This document shows positions 1 to 5,040 of a stretch of DNA of 5,040 nt, in pieces. Within the stretch, counting starts at the first letter, position 1, and the number at the start of each line of letters is the position of its first letter. The translations under genes and the position numbers were made by a program. The DNA comes from Acidimicrobiia bacterium (GTDB lineage: Bacteria; Actinomycetota; Acidimicrobiia; Spongiisociales; UBA5794), in contig JAUXCV010000137.1 of assembly GCA_030618675.1 (NCBI GenBank), positions 1 to 5,040 on the forward strand, read 5' to 3'. The notes under the pieces are model-generated. The model was not told where the DNA came from. It searched no databases and saw nothing but the letters and a program-made list of their open reading frames with translations.

Positions 1-167
1 GACCATTCGAGCATCTCGAGATCGAGCGCTGCGTCGAGACGCCACCAGACCTGTTCGAGGATCTCCAGGAAGTTCGTCGCGACCTTCGGCGGGGCCGGCA
101 TGCCGCGGGCAAGCTCGGAGTACAGATGGGTGTGGGCACAGACGAGGCCCGGTGTGACGTTGTTCAC
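1..167 (-). CDS. SsnA-like amidohydrolase (COG0402), N-terminal part, runs off left edge
   Basis: Only the first 55 codons are in the window. The protein begins VNNVTPGLVCAHTHLYSELA. PGLVCAHTH is the first metal-binding strand of the amidohydrolase superfamily (H12 and H14 as metal ligands). The following region, with ARGMP, NFLEILE and WWRLDAALDLE (residues 20-51), resembles the SsnA/aminohydrolase group, which is related to guanine and chlorohydrolase-type deaminases. The likely role is hydrolytic deamination of an N-heterocycle in the cytoplasm; the substrate is unknown. The start is GTG at 167-165, six nt after a GAGGAG site, and it overlaps the stop of the molybdenum hydroxylase by 4 nt (GTGA). 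An in-frame stop lies at 194-192 and there is no other start codon between it and the GTG. The protein therefore lacks the roughly 55-60 residue N-terminal beta region usual in this family. The family call is good from the motifs; the exact function is inferred. Confidence 0.8.
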   Translation of the reverse strand, partial: MNNVTPGLVCAHTHLYSELARGMPAPPKVATNFLEILEQVWWRLDAALDLEMLEW

Positions 168-2743
168 GTGTTGCTCCTCTCGTGCAGCGGCTCATGGACG
201 CCCATCGGCGTGCGCGTTCTGCGCACTCCGTCGACCTCGTAGAGGGCTGCGGCGATCGCTCCGGCAGTCGGGACGAGGCCGATCTCGCCGACGCCCTTGA
301 CACCATACGGTGACCGGGGCTGAGGGACCTCGATGATGATGGTTTCGACCTCGGGCATGTCCTTCGCTCTGAGGATCCCGAGGCTGCGCAGTGTGTGCTT
401 CGTCGGTCGTGCGAGTTCGTCGGTGGGGAACTCTTCCGTGAGGGCGTATCCGATCCCCATGTGCACGGCGCCTTCGATCTGACCTTCGACGAGTCTTGGG
501 TTCACGGCCCGCCCGACGTCGTGTGCCGCGACCATCTTCTCGATCGTTCCGGTGTCCCTGTCGACGATGGCCACCTGAGCGGCGTAGCCGAACGCCGAGT
601 GGATGATGGGATGCTCGAGACCTTCTTCAAGGGAGTTCGTCCAGTCGACGCGGTACTCGCCGTAGTAGTCGACACCGGTCTCGAGGCCCTGTTCCTTCGC
701 GCCCCGGCAGGCATCGGAGACGCCTCCGGCCGCCATCACCGTGCCACGCGAACCCGTCGTCTGCCCCGCTCCAAGTTCTCTCGTTGTGTCGACAACGACT
801 CGGATCTTGCCCGGGTCCACCCCGAGTTCCTCGGCGGCAACTTGAAGTGCGACGTTGTGGACGCCCTGACCCATCTCGGTCCAGCAGTGACGAACCTCGA
901 CCGATCCGTCGTCTTCGAGGCGAACGACGGCCTTCGAGATCTCGAGGAAACCGTTCCCGAGTCCAGAGTTCTTCAAGGCGATCCCGAGGCCGACCGCCTT
1001 GCCATCTGCCTTCGCCTGGTCGTAGGCGGGCTTGACGGCATCGAGGCATTCACGGATCCCGCGACTTCCGTCGTCCATGATCTGGCCGGGACCCCACACG
1101 ACGCCCGGTTCGATGATGTTGCGCGAGCGCATCTCCCAGCCGTCGATGCCGACGGCGTCGGCCAGTCGGTCTACGACGCCCTCCATGGCGAACTGTGCCT
1201 GGTTGGCGCCGAAGCCGCGGAAGGCACCGCAGACGGGGTTGTTCGTGCGAACGGCGACGGCATCGACGTCGACGGTGTCGACGACGTACGGACCGGTCAT
1301 GTGCCCAGCGGCTCTCTCGAGGACCTTCATCCCGACGGAGGCGTACGGTCCGGAGTCGCCGATCATCCGCGAGCGGAGCGCCGTGAGATGACCGTCGGCG
1401 TCGCAACCGGCCCACACTTCGATCTCGATCGGGTGTCGCTTGGCGTGCATGCGGAACGACTGCTCACGCGTGAGCGTGCAGGCGACGGGACGACGGAGGA
1501 GGTACGCGGCAAGCGCCGCCTGTCCCTGGTTCGACATGTCCTCTTTGCCGCCGAAGCCACCGCCGTTGGAGACGAGTTCAACGGTGATGCTCTGCTCATC
1601 TACATCGAGGATCGCCGCGATCTGTGCGCGATCATCCCAGACACCCTGGCTACCCGAATACACATGCAACCCTCCGTCGTCGGTGGGGACGGCGAGGGTC
1701 GACTCGGGTTCGAGGAACGCGTGCTCGACCCGCTGGGTCTTGAACTTCTCGTGCACGGTGAAGGTGGCATCGGCGAGTGCTGCATCGACGTCGCCCCGGC
1801 AGTAGACGGACCGGGAAAGGATGTTGCCGTCGAGACCCCACACGGCGTTCTCGTCGGAGGCGAGAGCAGAGTGGGGGTCTGCGAAGGGTTCGAGAACCTC
1901 GTACTCGATCTCGACGAGATCGGCAGCGGCGCGGGCGATGGCCTTCGATTCGGCGACGACGATCGCGAGCACGTCGCCGTAGTAGGACGTCCGTCCACCC
2001 TCCGGGATGAACACCGGCCAGTCCTGGTGGATGATCCCGACGTGGATCCGACCGGGCACGTCGGCACCCGTGAAGACCGCAACGACTCCCTCGATGGCTT
2101 CCGCTGCCGTCGTATCGATACGAACCACGTCGGCTCGCGCATGGTCGGTGAGACGCAGCGCGCCCTGGAGCAGACCCTCGGGCCTGATGTCATCGACGTA
2201 GCCCCGGTCGCCGGGCGCCAGTTCGACGCCCTCGTACTTCACGCCCGTATCCCCGATCCCGGTCGCTGCTTTCGGGGGAGTGACCTCGCCTGCGACCAAC
2301 AGATCGATCGCCTCGAAGATCTTCGTGTAGCCGGTGCAACGGCACAGGTGTGCTCCAAGACGGCCCTTGATCGTCTTGTGATCGAGGTCTTTGCCCTTCT
2401 GATCGATGAGCGACTTGGTGCGGACGAGGATGCCCGGTGTGCAGAATCCGCACTGGAGCGCGCCGGTGGAGGCGAAGGCATCGGCGAGGCGGGTTCGTTC
2501 CTCAACCTCGAATCCTTCGAGCGTGGTCACGCTCTTACCTTCCGCCTTCTCCATCGAGACGAGGCAGCTCTGGATCGCCTTGCCGTCGAGGAGGACCGTG
2601 CATGCTCCGCACTGTCCCGAAGGCGAGCAGCCGTCCTTGGGAGACGTGATGCCGAGTTCCTCACGCAGCGCAGCGAGGAGGTGCGGGTGATCGCCGGACA
2701 CTTCAACCAGGGTTCCGTTGACGGTGAATGAAGCGGGTTCCAT
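164..2743 (-). CDS. Fused [2Fe-2S]/molybdopterin hydroxylase, xanthine dehydrogenase-like (Se-dependent XDH/XdhD type)
   Basis: This 859-residue cytoplasmic molybdenum hydroxylase probably oxidises a purine or similar N-heterocycle with water as oxygen donor. Residues 1-150 hold two [2Fe-2S] domains: C39, C45, C48 and C60 (plant-ferredoxin type), then C98, C101, C134 and C136 (LCRCTGY). A short linker leads to the Mo-cofactor domain, from about residue 168 to the end. It contains GGGFGGKE (E401), LERAAGH (R477), AFRGFG (R509, F511), TEMGQG, QTTGSRGT and GVKGVGE with the catalytic base E820. E401, R477 and E820 correspond by motif and spacing to bovine XDH E802, R880 and E1261 (from memory). 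There is no FAD domain, as in XdhD and selenium-dependent XDH proteins. The QTTGSR motif and fused layout favour the latter group, but selenium dependence cannot be read from sequence. ATG at 2743 follows AGGAGG by 7 nt. An in-frame ATG at 2824 lies upstream of the predicted promoter and is rejected. Confidence 0.9.
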   Translation of the reverse strand: MEPASFTVNGTLVEVSGDHPHLLAALREELGITSPKDGCSPSGQCGACTVLLDGKAIQSCLVSMEKAEGKSVTTLEGFEVEERTRLADAFASTGALQCGFCTPGILVRTKSLIDQKGKDLDHKTIKGRLGAHLCRCTGYTKIFEAIDLLVAGEVTPPKAATGIGDTGVKYEGVELAPGDRGYVDDIRPEGLLQGALRLTDHARADVVRIDTTAAEAIEGVVAVFTGADVPGRIHVGIIHQDWPVFIPEGGRTSYYGDVLAIVVAESKAIARAAADLVEIEYEVLEPFADPHSALASDENAVWGLDGNILSRSVYCRGDVDAALADATFTVHEKFKTQRVEHAFLEPESTLAVPTDDGGLHVYSGSQGVWDDRAQIAAILDVDEQSITVELVSNGGGFGGKEDMSNQGQAALAAYLLRRPVACTLTREQSFRMHAKRHPIEIEVWAGCDADGHLTALRSRMIGDSGPYASVGMKVLERAAGHMTGPYVVDTVDVDAVAVRTNNPVCGAFRGFGANQAQFAMEGVVDRLADAVGIDGWEMRSRNIIEPGVVWGPGQIMDDGSRGIRECLDAVKPAYDQAKADGKAVGLGIALKNSGLGNGFLEISKAVVRLEDDGSVEVRHCWTEMGQGVHNVALQVAAEELGVDPGKIRVVVDTTRELGAGQTTGSRGTVMAAGGVSDACRGAKEQGLETGVDYYGEYRVDWTNSLEEGLEHPIIHSAFGYAAQVAIVDRDTGTIEKMVAAHDVGRAVNPRLVEGQIEGAVHMGIGYALTEEFPTDELARPTKHTLRSLGILRAKDMPEVETIIIEVPQPRSPYGVKGVGEIGLVPTAGAIAAALYEVDGVRRTRTPMGVHEPLHERSNT
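174..179 (-). promoter_or_regulatory. Ribosome binding site of the SsnA-like gene
   Basis: GAGGAG on the minus strand lies six nt before the GTG at 167, inside the last codons of the upstream hydroxylase gene. It decides the start, because no other start codon exists between the in-frame stop at 194-192 and this GTG. It supports the N-terminally short form of the aminohydrolase. Confidence 0.7.
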
Positions 2744-2750
2744 CGTCGAT

Positions 2751-2756
2751 CCTCCT
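2751..2756 (-). promoter_or_regulatory. Ribosome binding site of the molybdenum hydroxylase gene
   Basis: A perfect AGGAGG on the minus strand sits 7 nt before the ATG at 2743-2741. It sets the start 27 codons inside the longest open frame, so that the protein begins MEPASFTVNG, where the ferredoxin-like domain normally begins. Confidence 0.85.
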
Positions 2757-2773
2757 CGATCGTGCTCTACCGT

Positions 2774-2803
2774 ATCATCCTCGTTCGGTTGACATTTTGT
2801 CAA
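2774..2803 (-). promoter_or_regulatory. Predicted promoter of the hydroxylase-aminohydrolase operon
   Basis: On the minus strand a perfect -35 box TTGACA (2803-2798) is followed after 18 nt by GATGAT (2779-2774), which matches four of six positions of the TATAAT -10 box. Transcription would start near 2767, giving a leader of about 25 nt that contains the AGGAGG site. The -35 box lies inside the operator at 2785-2807, so a bound protein would be expected to block RNA polymerase. The -10 box is only moderately good; the pairing gains weight because the same layout and spacing occurs at 3504-3533. Confidence 0.5.
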
Positions 2804-2807
2804 TTCG
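2785..2807 (-). promoter_or_regulatory. Operator copy 1 (shared 23-bp site) in the divergent intergenic region
   Basis: Read on the minus strand the site is CGAATTGACA, four variable bases, then GTCAACCGA. Its core at 2789-2803 is a perfect 6-3-6 palindrome, TTGACA-TTT-TGTCAA on the plus strand, as expected for a dimeric DNA-binding protein. It matches the site at 3500-3522 at 18 of 23 positions, with the same orientation relative to the downstream gene. It lies between the hydroxylase gene and the divergent small-protein operon, so it could control both directions. The likely binder is the HTH protein encoded at 3117-3473, but this is inferred from proximity. Confidence 0.6.
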
Positions 2808-2839
2808 TGGATCCCGGCAGTCACCGGACGTCGGGCCGC

Positions 2840-2845
2840 TACAGT
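2840..2845 (+). promoter_or_regulatory. Weak candidate -10 box for the plus-strand small-protein operon
   Basis: TACAGT fits the loose TAnnnT -10 pattern used in GC-rich bacteria and lies about 27 nt before the ATG at 2872, leaving room for a short leader with the GGGAG ribosome site at 2862-2866. No convincing -35 box is visible at the proper distance (around 2817-2822). The plus-strand TTGACA of the operator at 2789-2794 is too far away to pair with it. Treat this as a hint only. Confidence 0.2.
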
Positions 2846-2871
2846 GACCGTCCCGCGACACGGGAGATGTG

Positions 2872-3117
2872 ATGTCGGGATATCGCGCTGAGTTCATGAT
2901 CGAACCGTTCATCGAGGGTTCTCTCGGACCCCCCGTCCTCGCCGCCATCGACGCCGTGACCGAACTCGGATTCGAACCGCAGGTGGGTGCGTTCGGCACG
3001 ACGATCACCGGCGAACCGGACACGATCATCGTCGCCCTGAGCGACATGTTGAACGCGGCGATGGAAGCGGGAGCGACCCGTGTGACCGTCCAGGTCGACA
3101 GGAATCCCGCATCTTGA
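2872..3117 (+). CDS. Small YkoF/MTH1187-like (thiamine-binding fold) protein
   Basis: This 81-residue protein has no signal peptide or membrane segment. It matches the pattern of the YkoF/MTH1187 family, ferredoxin-like folds reported to bind thiamine or related pyrimidines. Strand one is EFMIEPF (7-13), a helix lies around residues 19-33, then VGAFGTTITGE (38-48, with the GT and GE positions typical of the family), a second helix around 50-66, and GATRVTVQV (67-75) as the last strand. Family members of this size usually work as oligomers. The ATG at 2872 has GGGAG five nt upstream; a GTG directly before it (2869) would add one residue. The stop TGA shares its last base with the ATG of the next gene (TGATG), so the two are probably translated together. 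The ligand is not readable here; given the neighbours it may be a purine- or pyrimidine-like catabolic substrate rather than thiamine. Confidence 0.65.
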   Translation: MSGYRAEFMIEPFIEGSLGPPVLAAIDAVTELGFEPQVGAFGTTITGEPDTIIVALSDMLNAAMEAGATRVTVQVDRNPAS

Positions 3118-3473
3118 TGGACGAGCACCCGATCACCGAATCCATCCGTCCTGCCCTGGAAGCCACCGGTGCCAGGATCGTGGACCCGTCGGAGGCGGGG
3201 GCCCTCGACGTTCCGATCGAGTGGGAGGGCGAAACGGTCGCATACGCAAGGATCGGATCGCTCGCCGACGCTCTCGGGAACCTCGTCTCCCGCATCGAGG
3301 AGGAACTTGGAGGTTCGCTCCCTGATCTCGATCGGACCGGGAAGCAGATCGCTGTTCGACTACTCGACGAGCGCGGAGCCTTTCTGCTTCGCAGGTCCAT
3401 CGAGGACATCGCCGACATGATGGGCGTGAGCAGGATCACGATCTACAACTACCTGAACGCGATCCGGAAGTGA
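3117..3473 (+). CDS. Short transcriptional regulator with C-terminal YheO/DauR-type HTH
   Basis: This 118-residue protein is probably the local regulator. Residues 73-118 look like the HTH_22 domain of YheO/DauR regulators: GKQIAVRLLDERGAFLL (75-91), then the helix-turn-helix SIEDIADMMGVSRITIYNYL (94-113). Full-length YheO/DauR proteins carry a PAS-like sensor of about 120 residues; here only about 70 residues precede the HTH, with a short predicted beta hairpin DVPIEWEGETVAYARI (31-46) and a helix (48-64). The sensor is thus missing or heavily reduced. I chose ATG 3117, which overlaps the upstream stop by one base; a TTG at 3114 would add one Met. The nearest purine run (AGGA at 3100-3103) is distant, so translation likely depends on coupling to the upstream gene. 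It lies between the two operator copies, which makes it the best candidate for binding them, and its own operon may be autoregulated. Confidence 0.7.
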   Translation: MDEHPITESIRPALEATGARIVDPSEAGALDVPIEWEGETVAYARIGSLADALGNLVSRIEEELGGSLPDLDRTGKQIAVRLLDERGAFLLRRSIEDIADMMGVSRITIYNYLNAIRK

Positions 3474-3499
3474 AGGGTCGTGGTATGCCGTGCCGGGTC

Positions 3500-3522
3500 C
3501 GAATTGACATTTCGTTAACCGA
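3500..3522 (+). promoter_or_regulatory. Operator copy 2 (shared 23-bp site) upstream of the permease genes
   Basis: The site reads CGAATTGACA, four variable bases, then GTTAACCGA on the plus strand. It is identical at 18 of 23 positions to the site at 2785-2807 read on the minus strand. The inner palindrome TTGACATTTCGTTAA is imperfect here, with two mismatched pairs, which suggests weaker binding than copy 1. It covers the TTGACA -35 box of the predicted permease promoter, so repression by blocking polymerase is the simplest reading. Confidence 0.6.
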
Positions 3523-3533
3523 TAGGCAATCAT
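3504..3533 (+). promoter_or_regulatory. Predicted promoter of the ABC permease operon
   Basis: A perfect -35 box TTGACA (3504-3509) is followed after 18 nt by AATCAT (3528-3533), four of six matches to TATAAT. Transcription would begin near 3540, about 45 nt before the permease ATG. The 18-nt spacing repeats that of the hydroxylase promoter. The gap 3474-3584 holds this promoter and operator and no clear terminator hairpin, so some read-through from the regulator gene is also likely. Confidence 0.45.
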
Positions 3534-3571
3534 CCACCCGACGACTTCGCTGGAAGGTCAAGGGGATCATC

Positions 3572-3577
3572 AGGTGA
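3572..3577 (+). promoter_or_regulatory. Ribosome binding site of the first permease
   Basis: AGGTGA lies 7 nt before the ATG at 3585. The GTG within it (3574) cannot be the start because that frame meets TGA after three further codons. This fixes MSINLSSKQRR as the N terminus. Confidence 0.6.
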
Positions 3578-3584
3578 ACGCGAG

Positions 3585-4772
3585 ATGAGCATCAACCTCA
3601 GTAGCAAGCAACGGCGCTACCTCGCTTACAGCATCCCCGTTCTCGCCGTCTTGGCAGCCCTCCTCTTCGGTGCGATCATGCTCGTGCTGCTCGGTGCCAA
3701 TCCGATCGAGGGCTACACCGAGATGTTCGTCGGCGCGTTCGGCTCCGGCGATGCATTGATCGCGACGATCCTCAAGGCCACGCCGTTGCTGTTCGTCGGA
3801 ACCGGCATCGTCATCGCGTTCCGGGCGGGCGTCATCAACATTGGTGCGGAGGGCCAGATGGTGCTGGGCGGCCTCTTCGCCGCGATGGCGGCCCTCTATC
3901 TGCCGGAGATGCCGGCGATCATCATGGTGCCCCTCGTCCTCATCGCCGGGGTCATCGGTGGTGCCCTGTGGGGCTGGATACCGGGTGCACTGAAGGCCTA
4001 CTACCGCGTCAACGAGATCCTGAGCACGATCATGCTGAACATCGTGGCCGTGCAGTTGATGGCGTACCTGCTTCGCGGACCGCTCATCGACCCCGCAGAG
4101 ATCGAGCGCGGCACACGCATCCCGCAGACTGCCAGACTTGTTGAGTCCGCCGACCTTCCGATCCTGTTCGGTGACCGTCTCCACATCGGGCCGGTGCTGG
4201 CCGTGCTCTGCGCCGTAGCCACCTACTACCTTCTGTGGCGGACACCGCTCGGCTACCGGCTTCGGGCCGTCGGCCTCAGCGAGCACGCCGCCCGATACGC
4301 CGGGATTCCCGTACGTCGGACCATCGCTCTCGCCCTCACCCTCTCCGGCGCCCTCGCCGGTCTCGCCGGTGCCGTCCTCGTGTTCGGAAGCGAGAGCCAT
4401 CGGATGGTCACCGATGGGTCCACGATGGGATTCACGGGCGGTGCCGGATTCAACGGCATCGTTGCCGCCTTGCTGGGTGGTCTGCATCCGCTCTGGACGA
4501 TCCCTGCTTCCTTCCTGTTCGGCGGTCTCATCGTCGGCGGTCAGGCTCTGCAACGCGCCGTTCAGGTGCCGTCGGCGCTGATCGTCGCCCTGAACGGTCT
4601 CGTCGTCATCTTCGTCGTGGCCGCCGATCGGTACCGGGCGAAACTGCTCGCTGTCGACACGCGGGAGGACCCCGACGCCGATTCAGGAGATGGCGCGGCC
4701 ACCGGGATGGGTGCGGTGCATGACGCCGCGCCCGACGGAACTCATTCGTTCGATTCGGAGGACTCGTCGTGA
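3585..4772 (+). CDS. ABC transporter permease, YufP/NupP-like (BMP-dependent nucleoside-type)
   Basis: This 395-residue inner-membrane permease is one of the two channel subunits of an ABC importer of the branched-chain/BMP class, whose studied members import nucleosides or purine-like compounds. After a short basic N terminus the first membrane segment spans about 14-36. Further hydrophobic stretches lie at about 63-82, 91-107, 112-135, 146-163, 200-217, 243-266, 287-320 and 333-348. Family signatures are INIGAEGQM (84-92) and NEILSTIMLN (143-152), followed by LLRGP. The final 45 residues (351-395) form a soluble, acidic, Asp/Ser-rich tail ending FDSEDSS, not part of the core fold. The stop overlaps the next permease start by 4 nt (GTGA), as usual for paired permeases. 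No ATPase or substrate-binding lipoprotein gene lies upstream; they may follow the second permease beyond the window. The purine-type substrate is inferred from family and from the divergent hydroxylase. Confidence 0.88.
   Translation: MSINLSSKQRRYLAYSIPVLAVLAALLFGAIMLVLLGANPIEGYTEMFVGAFGSGDALIATILKATPLLFVGTGIVIAFRAGVINIGAEGQMVLGGLFAAMAALYLPEMPAIIMVPLVLIAGVIGGALWGWIPGALKAYYRVNEILSTIMLNIVAVQLMAYLLRGPLIDPAEIERGTRIPQTARLVESADLPILFGDRLHIGPVLAVLCAVATYYLLWRTPLGYRLRAVGLSEHAARYAGIPVRRTIALALTLSGALAGLAGAVLVFGSESHRMVTDGSTMGFTGGAGFNGIVAALLGGLHPLWTIPASFLFGGLIVGGQALQRAVQVPSALIVALNGLVVIFVVAADRYRAKLLAVDTREDPDADSGDGAATGMGAVHDAAPDGTHSFDSEDSS
4757..4762 (+). promoter_or_regulatory. Ribosome binding site of the second permease
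   Basis: GGAGGA lies six nt before the GTG at 4769, within the last codons of the first permease. It confirms the GTG start and the 4-nt gene overlap. Confidence 0.7.
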
Positions 4773-5040
4773 GCGAGGTCTTCACTACCGCTGTGCTCGT
4801 CGCCGTTGTGGCATCCGCTATTCGCCTCGCCGTGCCGCTGCTCCTCGCTTCTCTCGGTGAGACCTTCGGCCAACGAAGCGGCGTCCTCAACCTCGGTGTG
4901 GACGGGATCATGTTGCTCGGCGCTTTCACCGGGTACTACGCGGTCTTGAAGACCGGAAACGTGTGGATCGGACTGCTCGCTGCCGGCATCGTCGGCCTCA
5001 TGCTCGGTCTCGCCTCCGCGGTCATCGCGGTCACGCTGAA
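4769..5040 (+). CDS. ABC transporter permease, YufQ-like, partial at right edge
   Basis: Ninety codons are present and the frame is open to the window edge. The protein starts MSEVFTTAVLVAVVASAIRL from a GTG codon. The signature RSGVLNLGVDGIMLLGAF (about residues 41-58) is the counterpart of INIGAEGQM in the first permease and is typical of the second subunit of BMP-dependent nucleoside-type importers. Before it lies one hydrophobic segment with LAVPLLLASLGETFGQ, and after it the segment WIGLLAAGIVGLMLGLASAVIAV begins. It should form a heterodimeric channel with the product of the overlapping upstream gene. Family members are about 300 residues, so roughly 200 more lie outside the window. Confidence 0.85.
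   Translation, partial: MSEVFTTAVLVAVVASAIRLAVPLLLASLGETFGQRSGVLNLGVDGIMLLGAFTGYYAVLKTGNVWIGLLAAGIVGLMLGLASAVIAVTL

Noticed and set aside
395..2731. A 778-codon open frame on the plus strand opposite the molybdenum hydroxylase
   Set aside because: The translation shows no family motifs, and the frame lies antisense to a clearly conserved enzyme. Long antisense frames are common in GC-rich coding DNA.
2744..2824. A 27-residue N-terminal extension of the hydroxylase from ATG 2824
   Set aside because: It lies upstream of the predicted promoter and across the operator, has no good ribosome site, and the AGGAGG before 2743 gives the normal family N terminus.
2775..3128. A 117-codon minus-strand frame opposite the small YkoF-like gene
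   Set aside because: It has no recognisable motif and opposes a conserved small protein with a good ribosome site and coupled downstream gene.
3474..3499. Possible terminator after the regulator gene
   Set aside because: No stable hairpin with a T-run is visible; the short GC-rich stretch does not pair well.
3570..4553. A 327-codon open frame on the minus strand opposite the first permease
   Set aside because: Its product is a low-complexity, highly charged, His/Asp/Glu/Arg-rich sequence typical of the complement of a hydrophobic membrane protein gene.
1..5040. CRISPR array, tRNA/rRNA gene, insertion sequence or phage attachment site
   Set aside because: No spaced repeats, terminal inverted repeats, transposase motifs or RNA gene signatures were found; the window is almost fully occupied by conserved genes.

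Overview
The window comes from a GC-rich bacterium with strong Shine-Dalgarno sites, some GTG starts and tightly overlapping genes. An actinobacterium (perhaps of the Acidimicrobiia type) is my best guess, but nothing in the window fixes the lineage. It holds part of a divergently arranged gene cluster that looks like uptake and catabolism of a purine or related N-heterocycle.

Minus strand, reading leftward from about 2803: a promoter and operator, then an 859-residue fused [2Fe-2S]/molybdopterin hydroxylase of the xanthine dehydrogenase superfamily (2743 to 164). It overlaps by 4 nt the start of an SsnA/COG0402-type aminohydrolase that runs off the left edge (167 to 1). The hydroxylase keeps counterparts of the three acidic/basic active-site residues of xanthine dehydrogenase. 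The aminohydrolase appears to start directly at its metal-binding strand, without the usual N-terminal beta domain.

Plus strand, reading rightward: a small YkoF/MTH1187-like (thiamine-binding fold) protein (2872-3117) coupled through TGATG to a short DNA-binding protein with a C-terminal YheO/DauR-type helix-turn-helix (3117-3473). After a 111-nt gap with its own promoter and operator come two overlapping ABC permeases of the YufP/YufQ (BMP-dependent nucleoside-type) class (3585-4772 and 4769 to the right edge). Their ATPase and binding protein are not in the window.

The most notable signal is a 23-bp site, identical at 18 positions, in front of both the hydroxylase (2785-2807, minus orientation) and the permease operon (3500-3522, plus orientation). 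Each copy overlaps a TTGACA -35 box with a candidate -10 box 18 nt downstream. This suggests one local regulator, probably the short HTH protein encoded between them, controls both enzyme and transporter. The coupling of that reduced regulator to a separate small ligand-binding-fold protein suggests a possible split sensor. That is inference, not shown by sequence alone.
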